Shown: one piece after another, positions 1 through 8,007 of the stretch
How the letters are laid out: the number at the start of each line of letters is the position of its first letter
How positions within the stretch are numbered: the stretch's first letter is position 1
Source of the DNA: a virus
Virus record (IMG/VR): IMGVR_UViG_3300032516_000193
Location: 1-24,571 of that record
Strand: one strand, 5' to 3'
DNA length: 24,571 nt
Position numbers and translations under genes: made by a program
Notes under the pieces: generated by a model
Seen by the model: only the letters and a program-made list of their open reading frames with translations
The model's database searches: none
Told to the model about the DNA's origin: nothing

Positions 1-1604
1 GTATCGCTGTATTTACGAACAGTCAATGTGAATGAACCCCAATCACTACCTGCGACGTGGCCCGCTAGTTTTACATTTTCGACTTGAACCTTGAACATTG
101 TGTTCGTATTAGTACCGTCACTTAGGGTTAGAACTCTGAACAATTCAAATCTTGTTGGAACTGTTGAACCAGACTGCCAAGGAGCAATCTTTTGTGATAC
201 GACCCAAGGTGTTGCTGCATTCGTAATTGAGAATGCGCTGTCACCATTAGCCAAATCGGTTGAATAAGCATCCGTGAAGTTCATCGGTTGACCGGAGAAC
301 GAAGATGTAGGAAGAGCAGAACCGTAAACTCCCCACGTTTCTTTTTCACTGGAAATTTCCGAAATAGCGTTTTCGTAAACTTTATACAAATACGCCGCTT
401 CAATTTTCTGACCAGATACTTGTGTTGCTGGGTTGCCTGCTACAGGGTCATTACCAAACACGTTGGTAATATAGCTTGTGCTATTACTATCCAATGAGAA
501 TTGATAGACACCATAAGGAGTCACGCTGTCGGTGTTTTGGAGTGTGAGGCTGAAATCCAAAGGAATATCAGTTACACCAGCCACAGGAATTGGGTTCGTC
601 AAAGTCATGGATGAACCATAGAAACCCGGAGCCTGCAAGTTTTGAATACCACCAGCTTGAGTGTCTGCCAATACGGCAAGCAATCTAACATCAGCGCCTG
701 ATTGAGTTACCCAAGCACCATTTGGTAGAACACATGGGTCAAACGAAGCTGAACCATTGGATGTAAATCCTGTGTATTTACCAAAAGAACCACTTAGAAC
801 ACCAGAGAGTAGAATCAATGGGAATCCACAAGTTCCAAGATTGACACTCAATGAAGCACTAATCAAAGTTAGTGATGTGTTGAATGGTGCGGCGGCTTGT
901 GTATATGTTACTGAAAGTGGGCTTGTGAATGAAGCTGAGAACGTTCCATTTGCGATAGACGCTGAGAACTGTGATTGTGAAACGTTTGTCAAAATTGTTG
1001 ACACGTTTGTTGTACCAAGAGTAATCGTTTGTCCAGAGTATAGAATAGAACCACTCGTAGAACTTGGATTAAATGGTGCGGCCACATCCGATGGAGTACC
1101 ATTGAAAGTAACAGTGAAGGAAGCCGAATTCATTGAAGAAATCGTCTTGCTGCTGGTATTTACGAATGAAATACTTTCACTAAATTGGTTTGCTGCACTA
1201 CCAGAAAAATAAACGTAAGAACTTCCACTACTAAGAGCACCCGCAGAGGCAGCTCTGTTATATTGACCTTTGACGGCCCAAATAGCGAACGGATAATTCT
1301 GTTCGTATCCAGTCAAACCACCAACACGACAAACCGTTACCAGACCACGTTCGGTCAAGTATTCAGCGGCTGTATATGGTCCATAATACACACCATCTGG
1401 CAAACCGAATCGGTTTTGCAAGGTATTCACGTTAACAAACGAGATTGGTGCGAAGGCTGGGCCTTGTGCGAATGGAGCAACAACAACGCCGCCGATATCA
1501 GCAACACCTGTTGCAACACCTGACTGGTCGTTTTCACGGGTGAATACACCCGGACTTACTATACGGCTATCTGGACTAAATGTTCCGCCTTCTTGAATTG
1601 GCAT
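1..1604 (-). CDS. gp18: Contractile tail sheath protein, gp18-like (N-terminal part; runs off left edge)
   Basis: Polymerises around the tail tube and contracts to drive it through the host envelope. I translated the open minus-strand frame from ATG at 1604 to the window edge (about 534 residues, no stop met). It begins MPIQEGGTFSPDSRIVSPGV, and the SPGV-[FY]-x-[RK]-E segment is the classic sheath N-terminus. A GG-V-V-APFAQGPAF stretch and a FG-LPD...YLTERG segment follow, matching the T4 gp18 N-terminal region (KFQWGPAF, FGQPTAE). Near the edge DWGSFTLTVRKY resembles the gp18 core strand around T4 residue 280, but here it lies near residue 525, so about 240 extra residues, rich in Ser/Thr/Gly, are inserted. 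The start is supported by AAGGAAA at 1611-1617. The gene lies alone after a terminator and has its own late promoter. Family call is firm; the C-terminus is outside the window. Confidence 0.85.
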   Translation of the reverse strand, partial: MPIQEGGTFSPDSRIVSPGVFTRENDQSGVATGVADIGGVVVAPFAQGPAFAPISFVNVNTLQNRFGLPDGVYYGPYTAAEYLTERGLVTVCRVGGLTGYEQNYPFAIWAVKGQYNRAASAGALSSGSSYVYFSGSAANQFSESISFVNTSSKTISSMNSASFTVTFNGTPSDVAAPFNPSSTSGSILYSGQTITLGTTNVSTILTNVSQSQFSASIANGTFSASFTSPLSVTYTQAAAPFNTSLTLISASLSVNLGTCGFPLILLSGVLSGSFGKYTGFTSNGSASFDPCVLPNGAWVTQSGADVRLLAVLADTQAGGIQNLQAPGFYGSSMTLTNPIPVAGVTDIPLDFSLTLQNTDSVTPYGVYQFSLDSNSTSYITNVFGNDPVAGNPATQVSGQKIEAAYLYKVYENAISEISSEKETWGVYGSALPTSSFSGQPMNFTDAYSTDLANGDSAFSITNAATPWVVSQKIAPWQSGSTVPTRFELFRVLTLSDGTNTNTMFKVQVENVKLAGHVAGSDWGSFTLTVRKYSD

Positions 1605-1610
1605 ATTATG

Positions 1611-1617
1611 TTTCCTT
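1611..1617 (-). promoter_or_regulatory. Ribosome binding site of the tail sheath gene
   Basis: AAGGAAA read on the minus strand ends 6 bases before the ATG at 1604. It fixes the start and is one of the better Shine-Dalgarno matches in the window, as expected for an abundant virion protein. Confidence 0.7.
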
Positions 1618-1718
1618 AATGGAGTTCATTGAATGACTGATTATAAATATCTCCTAAATATCAAGAAACCAAATTTTTTTACAATTGAGATTAAAGAGAG
1701 TTTACCTTTCTTTTCTGA

Positions 1719-1726
1719 TATTTATA
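1719..1726 (-). promoter_or_regulatory. T4-type late promoter upstream of the tail sheath gene
   Basis: The minus strand reads TATAAATA here (plus strand tatttata), the exact core of T4 late promoters recognised by gp55-directed RNA polymerase. It lies in the only gene-free gap of the left part, after the HNH gene's terminator and about 115 bases before the sheath start. It would give a leader of roughly 100 bases. The match is exact, but AT-rich DNA produces chance matches. Confidence 0.6.
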
Positions 1727-1782
1727 AAAGGATGGGAAACCGTCTGAATTGGTTATAGACTGGGAGATGTGTGGTCGGATAT

Positions 1783-1798
1783 AACAATGTTCATTGTT
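1783..1798. other. Short perfect hairpin in the sheath-gene upstream gap
   Basis: AACAATG and CATTGTT are perfect reverse complements separated by TT, and on the plus strand they are followed by TTTTT. A GTGGT (1771-1775) and ACCAC (1806-1810) pair could extend the fold. The element is strand-symmetric. It could be a weak plus-strand terminator or a protein-binding palindrome; no function can be assigned. Confidence 0.4.
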
Positions 1799-1821
1799 TT
1801 TGACTACCACCACCGTTTCTT

Positions 1822-1863
1822 AAAAGGAAACGCCTTCATAGACCGGTTCTGTGGGGGCGTTTC
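1822..1863 (-). terminator. Rho-independent terminator after the HNH gene
   Basis: On the minus strand, directly after the TGA stop at 1866-1864, GAAACGCC (1863-1856) pairs with GGCGTTTC (1834-1827). An inner CACAG/CTATG pairing lies around an ACCGGT-containing loop, and CTTTT follows. The stem is GC-rich with a U-run, so this is a convincing intrinsic terminator. It ends the long leftward fibre operon and isolates the sheath gene transcriptionally. Confidence 0.8.
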
Positions 1864-2433
1864 TCATGTACACCTATGAACCCTCCACCCACGATAAACG
1901 TCTTTATCTATCATTACCATCTTATCGTGTTCTAATTCTTCTAATAATTTACGTGTCAAACTTGTGGAAGACCCGCTAATGTTTAATTCATCAATTTTCT
2001 TAGGATAAACTGGAAGTTGCGCAAGGATTTGTTTTTTTCTACTATTTCTTTGACGTTTCTTTTCAGAGTCTTTTGCAGATGCATTATGTGTAGTGTTGTG
2101 ACATTTACCACATAAACATACCAACCCACGAACTTCACCAATGAGAAGAAGATGTTCTTCTCCATGATGTTCGTCTCCTTCTTCGGTGTGATGAACTTGA
2201 AGATTTTCTCTACAACCACATACACATTTCCAATTAGTTCGTCTTTTTACTTCAGCAGATATTATCTGCCAGTAGGATGTTTTAAGGAAATAGAAATATT
2301 TCAGTTTTAGAATTGTCGTTTTGATTTCTTCCCAGTCAAGGGTTTGTATAACCGAATACATTTTCGCATACGAGCCCGAGCCGGCGTCTTGGTCGGCTTT
2401 TAGATATTCAAAAACGAATTCGGTTGGGGTCAT
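1864..2433 (-). CDS. HNH-nuclease-like protein with a possible winged-helix C-terminus
   Basis: A 189-aa protein. The core around residues 67-115 has CVCGC, then LQVHHTEEG, then LVCLCGKCHNTTH: a Cys-x-Cys-x-Cys knuckle, the H-H of the HNH beta strand, a second Cys pair and a closing N-x-x-H. This is the layout of zinc-stabilised HNH endonucleases. A basic stretch (KKRQRNSRKKQ) follows, and residues about 145-185 could form a small winged helix ending in GWRVHR. The start at 2433 is preceded by GGGGATG-type purine-rich sequence, and the gene lies 19 bases after the stop of its upstream neighbour. A free-standing HNH gene beside a structural gene is typical of homing endonucleases in T4-like phages. 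The nuclease family is fairly sure; homing is inference. Confidence 0.65.
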   Translation of the reverse strand: MTPTEFVFEYLKADQDAGSGSYAKMYSVIQTLDWEEIKTTILKLKYFYFLKTSYWQIISAEVKRRTNWKCVCGCRENLQVHHTEEGDEHHGEEHLLLIGEVRGLVCLCGKCHNTTHNASAKDSEKKRQRNSRKKQILAQLPVYPKKIDELNISGSSTSLTRKLLEELEHDKMVMIDKDVYRGWRVHRCT

Positions 2434-2452
2434 AAAACATCCCCATCCCTAT

Positions 2453-2743
2453 TTACGCGGGGATAGTTTTTTTCTCTGAAATAAAGGTTCCTGCTTGTAG
2501 GTCCAAAGAACCTTCTCCGTATTTGGTAAGCAACTTGTCAATTAGTTGGTTCTCTTCCTTTTGAAGACCAATCCACTCACCCTCCAATTTTACTTCGGAT
2601 TCTTCTGCATTTTTCAAACCATTTTTAGCTTGAAATTTTTGAAGAGCGGTCTGTCCAAGACGGAAGACTGTTGATTGCATTTTTTCTTGCAAAACACGAA
2701 TCTCTGCAAGTTCACTGTCTGTCATTTTTATTTGTTCACTCAT
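2453..2743 (-). CDS. Small coiled-coil protein of unknown function
   Basis: A 96-aa charged, mostly helical protein. Residues 8-40 (TDSELAEIRVLQEKMQSTVF) and 45-75 have heptad-like hydrophobic spacing, and the end reads KYGEGSLDLQAGTF. Small proteins with this build (two helices then KYGxGxxxLxxGxF) are, as I recall, common in T4-like phages without a known role. I could not check this by search. The start at 2743 has a strong AAGGAAAAG ribosome site. It sits between the 62-aa gene and the HNH gene in the fibre operon. Confidence 0.7.
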   Translation of the reverse strand: MSEQIKMTDSELAEIRVLQEKMQSTVFRLGQTALQKFQAKNGLKNAEESEVKLEGEWIGLQKEENQLIDKLLTKYGEGSLDLQAGTFISEKKTIPA

Positions 2744-2758
2744 AACTTTTCCTTTTTA

Positions 2759-2947
2759 TTAGAAGATAAATACTCTTCTACGAGCCGTAACTGTAACAGC
2801 TTCGTCATAAATTTCTACAAATGGAACTATACTACCACCTTCTACGGTTCTCACCTGAAAATCTTTTTCTTCCGGCAATGCAAAACTAACTACTACCGTT
2901 GGTACAATAATATTTCTATAATCCCAAATATCAAAATCATTTATCAT
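2759..2947 (-). CDS. Small hypothetical protein
   Basis: A 62-aa protein that I do not recognise. It is rich in beta-branched residues (IIVPTVVVSFA, GGSIVPFVEI, EAVTVT) and ends RRRVFIF, so a small beta fold is likely. Its ATG overlaps the stop of the upstream 216-aa gene by four bases (ATGA), which indicates translational coupling and supports it as a real gene. It is probably a minor virion or fibre-assembly protein by position only. Confidence 0.55.
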   Translation of the reverse strand: MINDFDIWDYRNIIVPTVVVSFALPEEKDFQVRTVEGGSIVPFVEIYDEAVTVTARRRVFIF

Positions 2948-3594
2948 GTTGTTATAATTCTATCAAACAACGCCGGTCTTAATACCGTCCCATCAGGATA
3001 CCCTATAGTTGGATAATAAGTATTATTGTTCCAAAGTTCCACCCAAAGCGAGCCGGTGCCTGTAGGCGTTACTGAGAGTGGTCCTATAGTTGTCCAACCC
3101 GTTCCGTCAGCAGCACTTGCGGATATATCAAAAAACAAACCAACATCAGGATTTGCTTTTACAACCATTGATGGTCTATTCGACCCTGTTGAATTTTGAT
3201 TGGCCTGTACAGAAACCGTTTTCATAGACCCATTCACAACCCAACGAAATCTCCACATACCCGGATAATCTAATTGTAATGATGGCGCAGTAGGACTTCC
3301 CTCCGTGGTATTTTTTCCTACACCTATCTGCATCTGTCTTGTGGAAGTTCCACCACTATCTATATTTGAATTATCAGCATTATAAGAAATGCCTCTTCCA
3401 TATCCATAACTTCCTCTTTGTTGTATTGCAACATAAGCACCAATTATTCCAATAGACGACGATTCACCGCCTCGATTTTTAATAAATGACAATCCAACTA
3501 GACTTGAAGATTCAGCAACCATATTTTTTACAGCTCTAGGTGCAAAAAATCTTCCTGATTGATTTCCTCTAATAAATGAACCGCTAATAGGCAT
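2944..3594 (-). CDS. Putative virion/fibre-associated protein
   Basis: A 216-aa protein, rich in Gly and Ser, without a signal peptide. Residues about 1-100 read like a collar of short beta turns (GSFIRGNQSGRFF, SSSIGIIGAYVAI, RGSYGYGRG). Residues 105-200 look like a beta-sandwich (YPGMWRFRWVVNGSMKTVSV, GTGSLWVELWNNNTYYPT), which could be carbohydrate-binding. It starts 3 bases after the stop of the fourth paralogue in the array and overlaps the next gene by ATGA. A tail-tip or fibre component is inferred from context; no exact family was recognised. Confidence 0.55.
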   Translation of the reverse strand: MPISGSFIRGNQSGRFFAPRAVKNMVAESSSLVGLSFIKNRGGESSSIGIIGAYVAIQQRGSYGYGRGISYNADNSNIDSGGTSTRQMQIGVGKNTTEGSPTAPSLQLDYPGMWRFRWVVNGSMKTVSVQANQNSTGSNRPSMVVKANPDVGLFFDISASAADGTGWTTIGPLSVTPTGTGSLWVELWNNNTYYPTIGYPDGTVLRPALFDRIITT

Positions 3595-3597
3595 ATT

Positions 3598-4599
3598 TTA
3601 ATTTGTGCTTAATGTATCACTTGTCTCTATTACATACATAGCACTATTCGGTGTAGTTTTAACAACTCTAAAAGTTTTTCCATTAAAATCTAAAGCACCG
3701 TCAAATGTTTGACCATCAGAAAAATTTGCAATAGGATGTAATACTTGATAAAACCCACGAAGTTGTCCTCGTATAACAGAAGTCGAATTTTCAACCACCC
3801 ACACAGGACTCAAATAAAGGGCATTGTCAGTTGTATTTGGCATAGGAATACCACCCAAAAATGCAGTAGAACTTCCTTTTATACCATCGCCATGTTTACC
3901 AATAGTTATACTTGTTCCTATTCCTGTTGTAGATCTAGGCATAAAACATCCACCAACAGCAGTGACCAATACTGATAAGAAATCGAATCCATCATTTGCA
4001 GCCGCAGAAGTATTTTCACCATTTCTTCCCATGATAATACATCTGTATGGGTCTGAACTGCCTGTTCCTTTGAATGAATAAATATCACCAAATCCAAATC
4101 CATAATATGTTGCGGCGGTATCACCCGTAGCGATTAAACTATAAAACGAACTTGAATCTGCAAAAACAATCCACTGTCTCAATGAACTTGAATCATTTGT
4201 AAGACTTTTTCTAACAACGACGTGACCTGTGGTTAATAATTGTGCAGGTGTAGGGAATTGTCCTGACCCGCTACCAATTGAATTGGATACAGAAGATGAC
4301 AGACTTGCCAAAGATTCCCATCCTGTTGCCCAAGCTTCTTTATACAAAGCCGTTGCATTTTGACCATTATCATTTACAAATAAATACATTCCTGAACCTG
4401 ATGGTTGTTGCCATGCACCAATCGAATCAGGAAAAGTTCCGGCGCTGCCGGTATTTGTAAATGGTTTTAACCATCCAGCTCCAACTTTTGAACCATATCC
4501 ATTTACTAAACAAGAATCCAATAATGCAATAAAACTTCCTGTCGTTCCATAAAAGGAAGGCGCTCCTGAATCGCTTGACCTGTATATTGTAAATGCCAT
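3598..4599 (-). CDS. Fibre-region virion protein, paralogue 4 of 4
   Basis: A 333-aa protein, the shortest and most diverged of four tandem paralogues. The shared N-terminus is FTIYRSSDSGAPSFYGTTGS, then the LLDSCLVNGYG and GWLKPFTNTGSAG segments. Mid-protein are LFVNDNGQNAT, GQFPTPAQLLTTGHVVVRKS, RQWIVFADSS and FGFGDIYSFKG. The shared C-terminus is IRGQLRGFYQVLHPI, FSDGQTFDG and a closing ETSDTLSTN. I recall this IYRSxDxGAPxxxGxxGS family as common in tailed phages near tail-fibre genes; its exact function is unknown. It starts 3 bases after the previous paralogue's stop, with no clear ribosome site, so reinitiation is likely. Confidence 0.7.
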   Translation of the reverse strand: MAFTIYRSSDSGAPSFYGTTGSFIALLDSCLVNGYGSKVGAGWLKPFTNTGSAGTFPDSIGAWQQPSGSGMYLFVNDNGQNATALYKEAWATGWESLASLSSSVSNSIGSGSGQFPTPAQLLTTGHVVVRKSLTNDSSSLRQWIVFADSSSFYSLIATGDTAATYYGFGFGDIYSFKGTGSSDPYRCIIMGRNGENTSAAANDGFDFLSVLVTAVGGCFMPRSTTGIGTSITIGKHGDGIKGSSTAFLGGIPMPNTTDNALYLSPVWVVENSTSVIRGQLRGFYQVLHPIANFSDGQTFDGALDFNGKTFRVVKTTPNSAMYVIETSDTLSTN

Positions 4600-4602
4600 A
4601 TA

Positions 4603-5751
4603 TTAGTTTTTGTCCACCGTTGGTGTTGTTTCTATTGCCCAAAAAGACCCAACAACGGTTTGACGAATTATTTGAAACCCTTTTCCAGCATATTCACCAG
4701 ACCCGCTTATTATTTGTCCATCTACAAAGCTAGTAAGTGGATGTAATACTTGATATAATCCTCTTAATTTACCTCTTAATGTAATTGAATTTGCCGGTTC
4801 CATCACATATAATGGACTCATATAAAATGAATTGTCTGATGAATTTGGACATACTATATTACCATTAATTGGACTTGCCGTCGGCGTCGGGCTTATCCAA
4901 GGATTAGGATCACACGATGCTATATCTCCCCTTTTAGTATAGTTTAAACTTGTTCCACCGCCATATCCTGTTCTGGCTATGTAATGGCCGGGTTGTGCAG
5001 TGGTTACAAAATTACCTACACCAAAACTTGAACCGGGAGGTATTATGTCCGTGTAATCATATGCTGTACCATTATTAGAATTTTGTCCTCTACCAATAGT
5101 ATCAAAACTCGCCCTACCATAAATTGAACATTTCCAAATATCCGATGCTCCCGCATATGAAAAGATATCACCAAACATCCAATGATAATAACGTCCGGCA
5201 GCATCTCCCGTAGCTATCCACATATACATTGTAGTATCGTCGGCAAAAATTATCCAATATCTAGGATTGGAACTGGCGGAGTCAAAAGTTAAACTTTTTC
5301 TAACTATAACATATCCAAATGTATTTTGTTGTGTTGGTAGTGGAAATTGTCCAAGTCCAATTCCAACGCTTCCAGACCTATCTCCACCAAGTAATTGTGA
5401 TGGTGTACATGTGGAGCCAGAAAAAGTTAATGTTTCCCATCCTGTTATAGTAGCTTCTCGGTTTCCCACTGTAACGTTTACACCAAAATCATTAACAAAT
5501 AATGACATTGATGACCCGCCGCCTTGTCTGTAACAACCATAGGCTGCGCTGCCTGTGGCACTAGAACTAATACTAGCAGAATTTTGAAATGGTTTAGTCC
5601 AACCTGCCGGTGCTTTGAAAGACGAACCCGTTCCATATCCTGCTACTAAAACGTAATCCAAAATATTTATAAGAGAGCCCGTATTTCCATAAATAGGACC
5701 CGGCCCTTGTGGGTCATTCGCCGAATAAAATTTAAATTGTGATGTTGGCAT
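4603..5751 (-). CDS. Fibre-region virion protein, paralogue 3 of 4
   Basis: A 382-aa protein, the longest of the array. It shares the framework (FKFYSANDPQGPGPIYGNTG, ILDYVLVAGYGTGSSFK, AGWTKPFQNSAS, GQFPLPTQQNTFGYVIVRKS, WIIFADDTTMYMWIATGDA, LRGKLRGLYQVLHPLTSF, ending ETTPTVDKN). It differs by insertions around residues 95-130 and 215-285, which are rich in Gly, Ser, Thr and Tyr. Those variable segments are the likely surface or receptor-facing loops. The start lies 3 bases after the stop of paralogue 2. Confidence 0.7.
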   Translation of the reverse strand: MPTSQFKFYSANDPQGPGPIYGNTGSLINILDYVLVAGYGTGSSFKAPAGWTKPFQNSASISSSATGSAAYGCYRQGGGSSMSLFVNDFGVNVTVGNREATITGWETLTFSGSTCTPSQLLGGDRSGSVGIGLGQFPLPTQQNTFGYVIVRKSLTFDSASSNPRYWIIFADDTTMYMWIATGDAAGRYYHWMFGDIFSYAGASDIWKCSIYGRASFDTIGRGQNSNNGTAYDYTDIIPPGSSFGVGNFVTTAQPGHYIARTGYGGGTSLNYTKRGDIASCDPNPWISPTPTASPINGNIVCPNSSDNSFYMSPLYVMEPANSITLRGKLRGLYQVLHPLTSFVDGQIISGSGEYAGKGFQIIRQTVVGSFWAIETTPTVDKN

Positions 5752-5754
5752 AAT

Positions 5755-6831
5755 TTAATTTGTTTCTACAGTGTTGGATACTTCCAATCCCCAAAATCCA
5801 CCACTATTTCCTCCAACTGTAATAACCATAAAAGTTTTTCCTGCATATGTGCCAGACCCATCAAGTTTTTGACCTACTGTAAAAGTGGTTGCGGGATGAC
5901 AAATCTGATACAACCCTCTATATCTACCTCTTATATTAATAGAAGGTGGTTCTACTACCCATAAAGGAGAAATGTAATACGAACCATCATATGCATTTGG
6001 GGATGCCATAATTCCATCAATTATACTTGCTTGATTTGATGTTGCAGAAACTCCTGACGTAGATGATAACCCTTGATCGCCTTTAACGGCGTTAAACACA
6101 CTTCCTCCTGTTCCTGATGCATTAGCCGCAAGATAATGTCCATTCAGTCCCACGGTTAAAGAATTTATATTGCTTTGTCTTCCTGCGTCCTGTGAACCGG
6201 CACTCATTGTATCACACCAATTATTTGCCGCGCCGGTGGCATGTCCACCATAAATAAAACATCGCCATAAATCTGTTGGTCCTTTTAATGAATAAAACTC
6301 ACCAAATCCAAAGTGCCAATATCTTGAACCATTGTCGCCGGTTTGAATCCACATATACATTGTACTGGCATCAGCCGCAAGAATCCATTGTCTAGCAACG
6401 GAACTAGCGGTTACACTTTTTCTAATTACAAGATGTCCAAATGTTAGTAATTGTATAGGTGTAGGGAACTGTCCATAGCCTGTTCCCACAGAGCCAGTAT
6501 TCAATATTCCAGCAGGAGGAATACTAGAACTTAAATATTGCCAACCTACAAGACTTGCTTCAGTAGCCGTAAGTCCAGTAGTAGGTGCGCTATCATTTAC
6601 AAACATTGAAAACTGAGAACCAGATGCTTGTTTAAATCCACCAGCAGTACTAGCTGAGTCGGGACAAGGTTTACTCCATCCTGCTGCGGGTTTAAAATAA
6701 GACCCTGTTCCATATCCATTAATCAAACATGCGTTTAATATTCTTAATAAAGACCCTGTTAATCCATTGCAAGCACCCGGACCGTCACGGTCTTCTGAGG
6801 TATAAATTGTAAATGATGACGTTGTAGGCAT
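5755..6831 (-). CDS. Fibre-region virion protein, paralogue 2 of 4
   Basis: A 358-aa protein with the shared framework: FTIYTSEDRDGPGACNGLTG, LNACLINGYGTGSYFK, AGWSKPCPDSAS, GQFPTPIQLLTFGHLVIRKS, RQWILAADASTMYMWIQTGD, FGFGEFYSLKGPTD, IRGRYRGLYQICHPATTF and a closing SNTVETN. The segment at about residues 195-280 is unlike the other copies. The start is 5 bases from the upstream stop. The function is presumed structural, in the fibre or baseplate periphery, because the four copies lie between the giant fibre gene and the sheath gene. Confidence 0.7.
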   Translation of the reverse strand: MPTTSSFTIYTSEDRDGPGACNGLTGSLLRILNACLINGYGTGSYFKPAAGWSKPCPDSASTAGGFKQASGSQFSMFVNDSAPTTGLTATEASLVGWQYLSSSIPPAGILNTGSVGTGYGQFPTPIQLLTFGHLVIRKSVTASSVARQWILAADASTMYMWIQTGDNGSRYWHFGFGEFYSLKGPTDLWRCFIYGGHATGAANNWCDTMSAGSQDAGRQSNINSLTVGLNGHYLAANASGTGGSVFNAVKGDQGLSSTSGVSATSNQASIIDGIMASPNAYDGSYYISPLWVVEPPSINIRGRYRGLYQICHPATTFTVGQKLDGSGTYAGKTFMVITVGGNSGGFWGLEVSNTVETN

Positions 6832-6836
6832 AAAAC

Positions 6837-7946
6837 TTAATTAGTTTCTACTGTATTTGAGGTTTCTAACAACCAAAGTCCAAGACCGTCAGTTGTCGGT
6901 TTAATTACCATCAACGTTTTTCCAGAATAATCACCACCCGCGGTGATATTTTGTCCATCAGTAAAATTAGCAATTGGATGATTAATTTGATATATTCCTC
7001 TCATTCTTCCACGATAACATATACCACTTGGTTCTATTATTTGTAATGGTGTGATGTATATTGAATTATCTGACCCGTTCGGTGTTTGCAACACTCCCGT
7101 CATAGATGTGGTATCTGCTGTTGTCTGGTCCACCGCGCTCGAAGTGGTTGGATCTCCTTTTTTAGTTATTCCGGTGCTTCCTCCTGTTCCTGACATACTT
7201 CTAGCTATCCAACATCCGGGCTGTGCGGTACCTATACTGGTTCCACCAACACTGCCAGCACCAATGGACGCACCAGTAGCAATCAAACCAGTCATATCGT
7301 TGTTAAGAGTTACACTAGTATTTTCCGTAAAACGACCCATTACTAAACACCTGTATATGTCATTTGTGCCTCTTAATGAAAAGATATCACCAAACATTCC
7401 ATGATAATATGCCGTGGTATCCAATGTAAGTACCCAAAGATACATTGTGCTAGAATCGGCTGCAATAATCCATTGTCTAGGGGTTGTATCAGCAGCAGAA
7501 GATTTTCTCCAAACAACGTGTCCACTATTTAATTGTTGACCGGGAAATGGAAATTGTCCAAATCCAAATCCATTGCCATAAGAACCTGAATAAACAAATC
7601 CTGAACCACTTGTTGGATTTGTTAAACTTGTTATAAGTTCAAATCCACAAATCCAAGCTTCTTTTCCCAAAGAAGTAGCATTTGCTCCTGCATCATTTAC
7701 AAACAAAGATAATTTAGACCCCGATGCTTGTTTATAGGCAGCCAATAATGACGGCCCGTTAAGAGTTCCAGATACGTTTGTTAATGGTTTACTCCAACCG
7801 GCTCCCTGTTTAAAATACGACCCGGTTCCATATCCACCGACCAATACATAATCAAGGACGTTTATCAAAGACCCTGTAGCACCGTTCATTGGACCCGGTC
7901 CTTGTGGGTCAGATGAAGTGTAAATTGTAAATTGTGATGATGGCAT
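6837..7946 (-). CDS. Fibre-region virion protein, paralogue 1 of 4
   Basis: A 369-aa protein, first of the tandem array in the direction of transcription. The framework is FTIYTSSDPQGPGPMNGATG, VLDYVLVGGYGTGSYFKQ, AGWSKPLTNVSG, LFVNDAGANATS, GFGFGQFPFPGQQL, RQWIIAADSSTMYLWVLT, YRGRMRGIYQINHPIANF and SNTVETN. It begins after a 61-base gap behind the giant fibre gene, preceded only by a weak AAAAGAT purine stretch. With paralogue 2 it forms the closest pair by eye. The likely role is a virion surface protein. Confidence 0.7.
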   Translation of the reverse strand: MPSSQFTIYTSSDPQGPGPMNGATGSLINVLDYVLVGGYGTGSYFKQGAGWSKPLTNVSGTLNGPSLLAAYKQASGSKLSLFVNDAGANATSLGKEAWICGFELITSLTNPTSGSGFVYSGSYGNGFGFGQFPFPGQQLNSGHVVWRKSSAADTTPRQWIIAADSSTMYLWVLTLDTTAYYHGMFGDIFSLRGTNDIYRCLVMGRFTENTSVTLNNDMTGLIATGASIGAGSVGGTSIGTAQPGCWIARSMSGTGGSTGITKKGDPTTSSAVDQTTADTTSMTGVLQTPNGSDNSIYITPLQIIEPSGICYRGRMRGIYQINHPIANFTDGQNITAGGDYSGKTLMVIKPTTDGLGLWLLETSNTVETN

Positions 7947-8007
7947 ATTATCTTATCTTTTGGTTATACATATTCTGTTATAAAAAGTTTTAGATTTTTT
8001 ATTTTCA

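Noticed and set aside
757-1212. Plus-strand open frame of 151 codons opposite the tail sheath gene
   Set aside because: It is antisense to a clearly conserved sheath protein whose frame is open across the whole stretch. It has no ribosome site and no recognisable domain.
1740-1830. Possible tRNA in the gene-free gap
   Set aside because: No GTTCRA T-loop, no consistent cloverleaf and no acceptor stem on either strand.
3598-7946. Diversity-generating retroelement acting on the paralogue array
   Set aside because: No reverse transcriptase gene or template repeat is visible in the window, and the differences between copies include insertions, not only adenine-site changes.
7947-8007. Promoter or terminator in the 61-base gap after the giant fibre gene
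   Set aside because: No NATAAATA core on the minus strand and no stable GC hairpin; only AT-rich sequence with a weak purine stretch.
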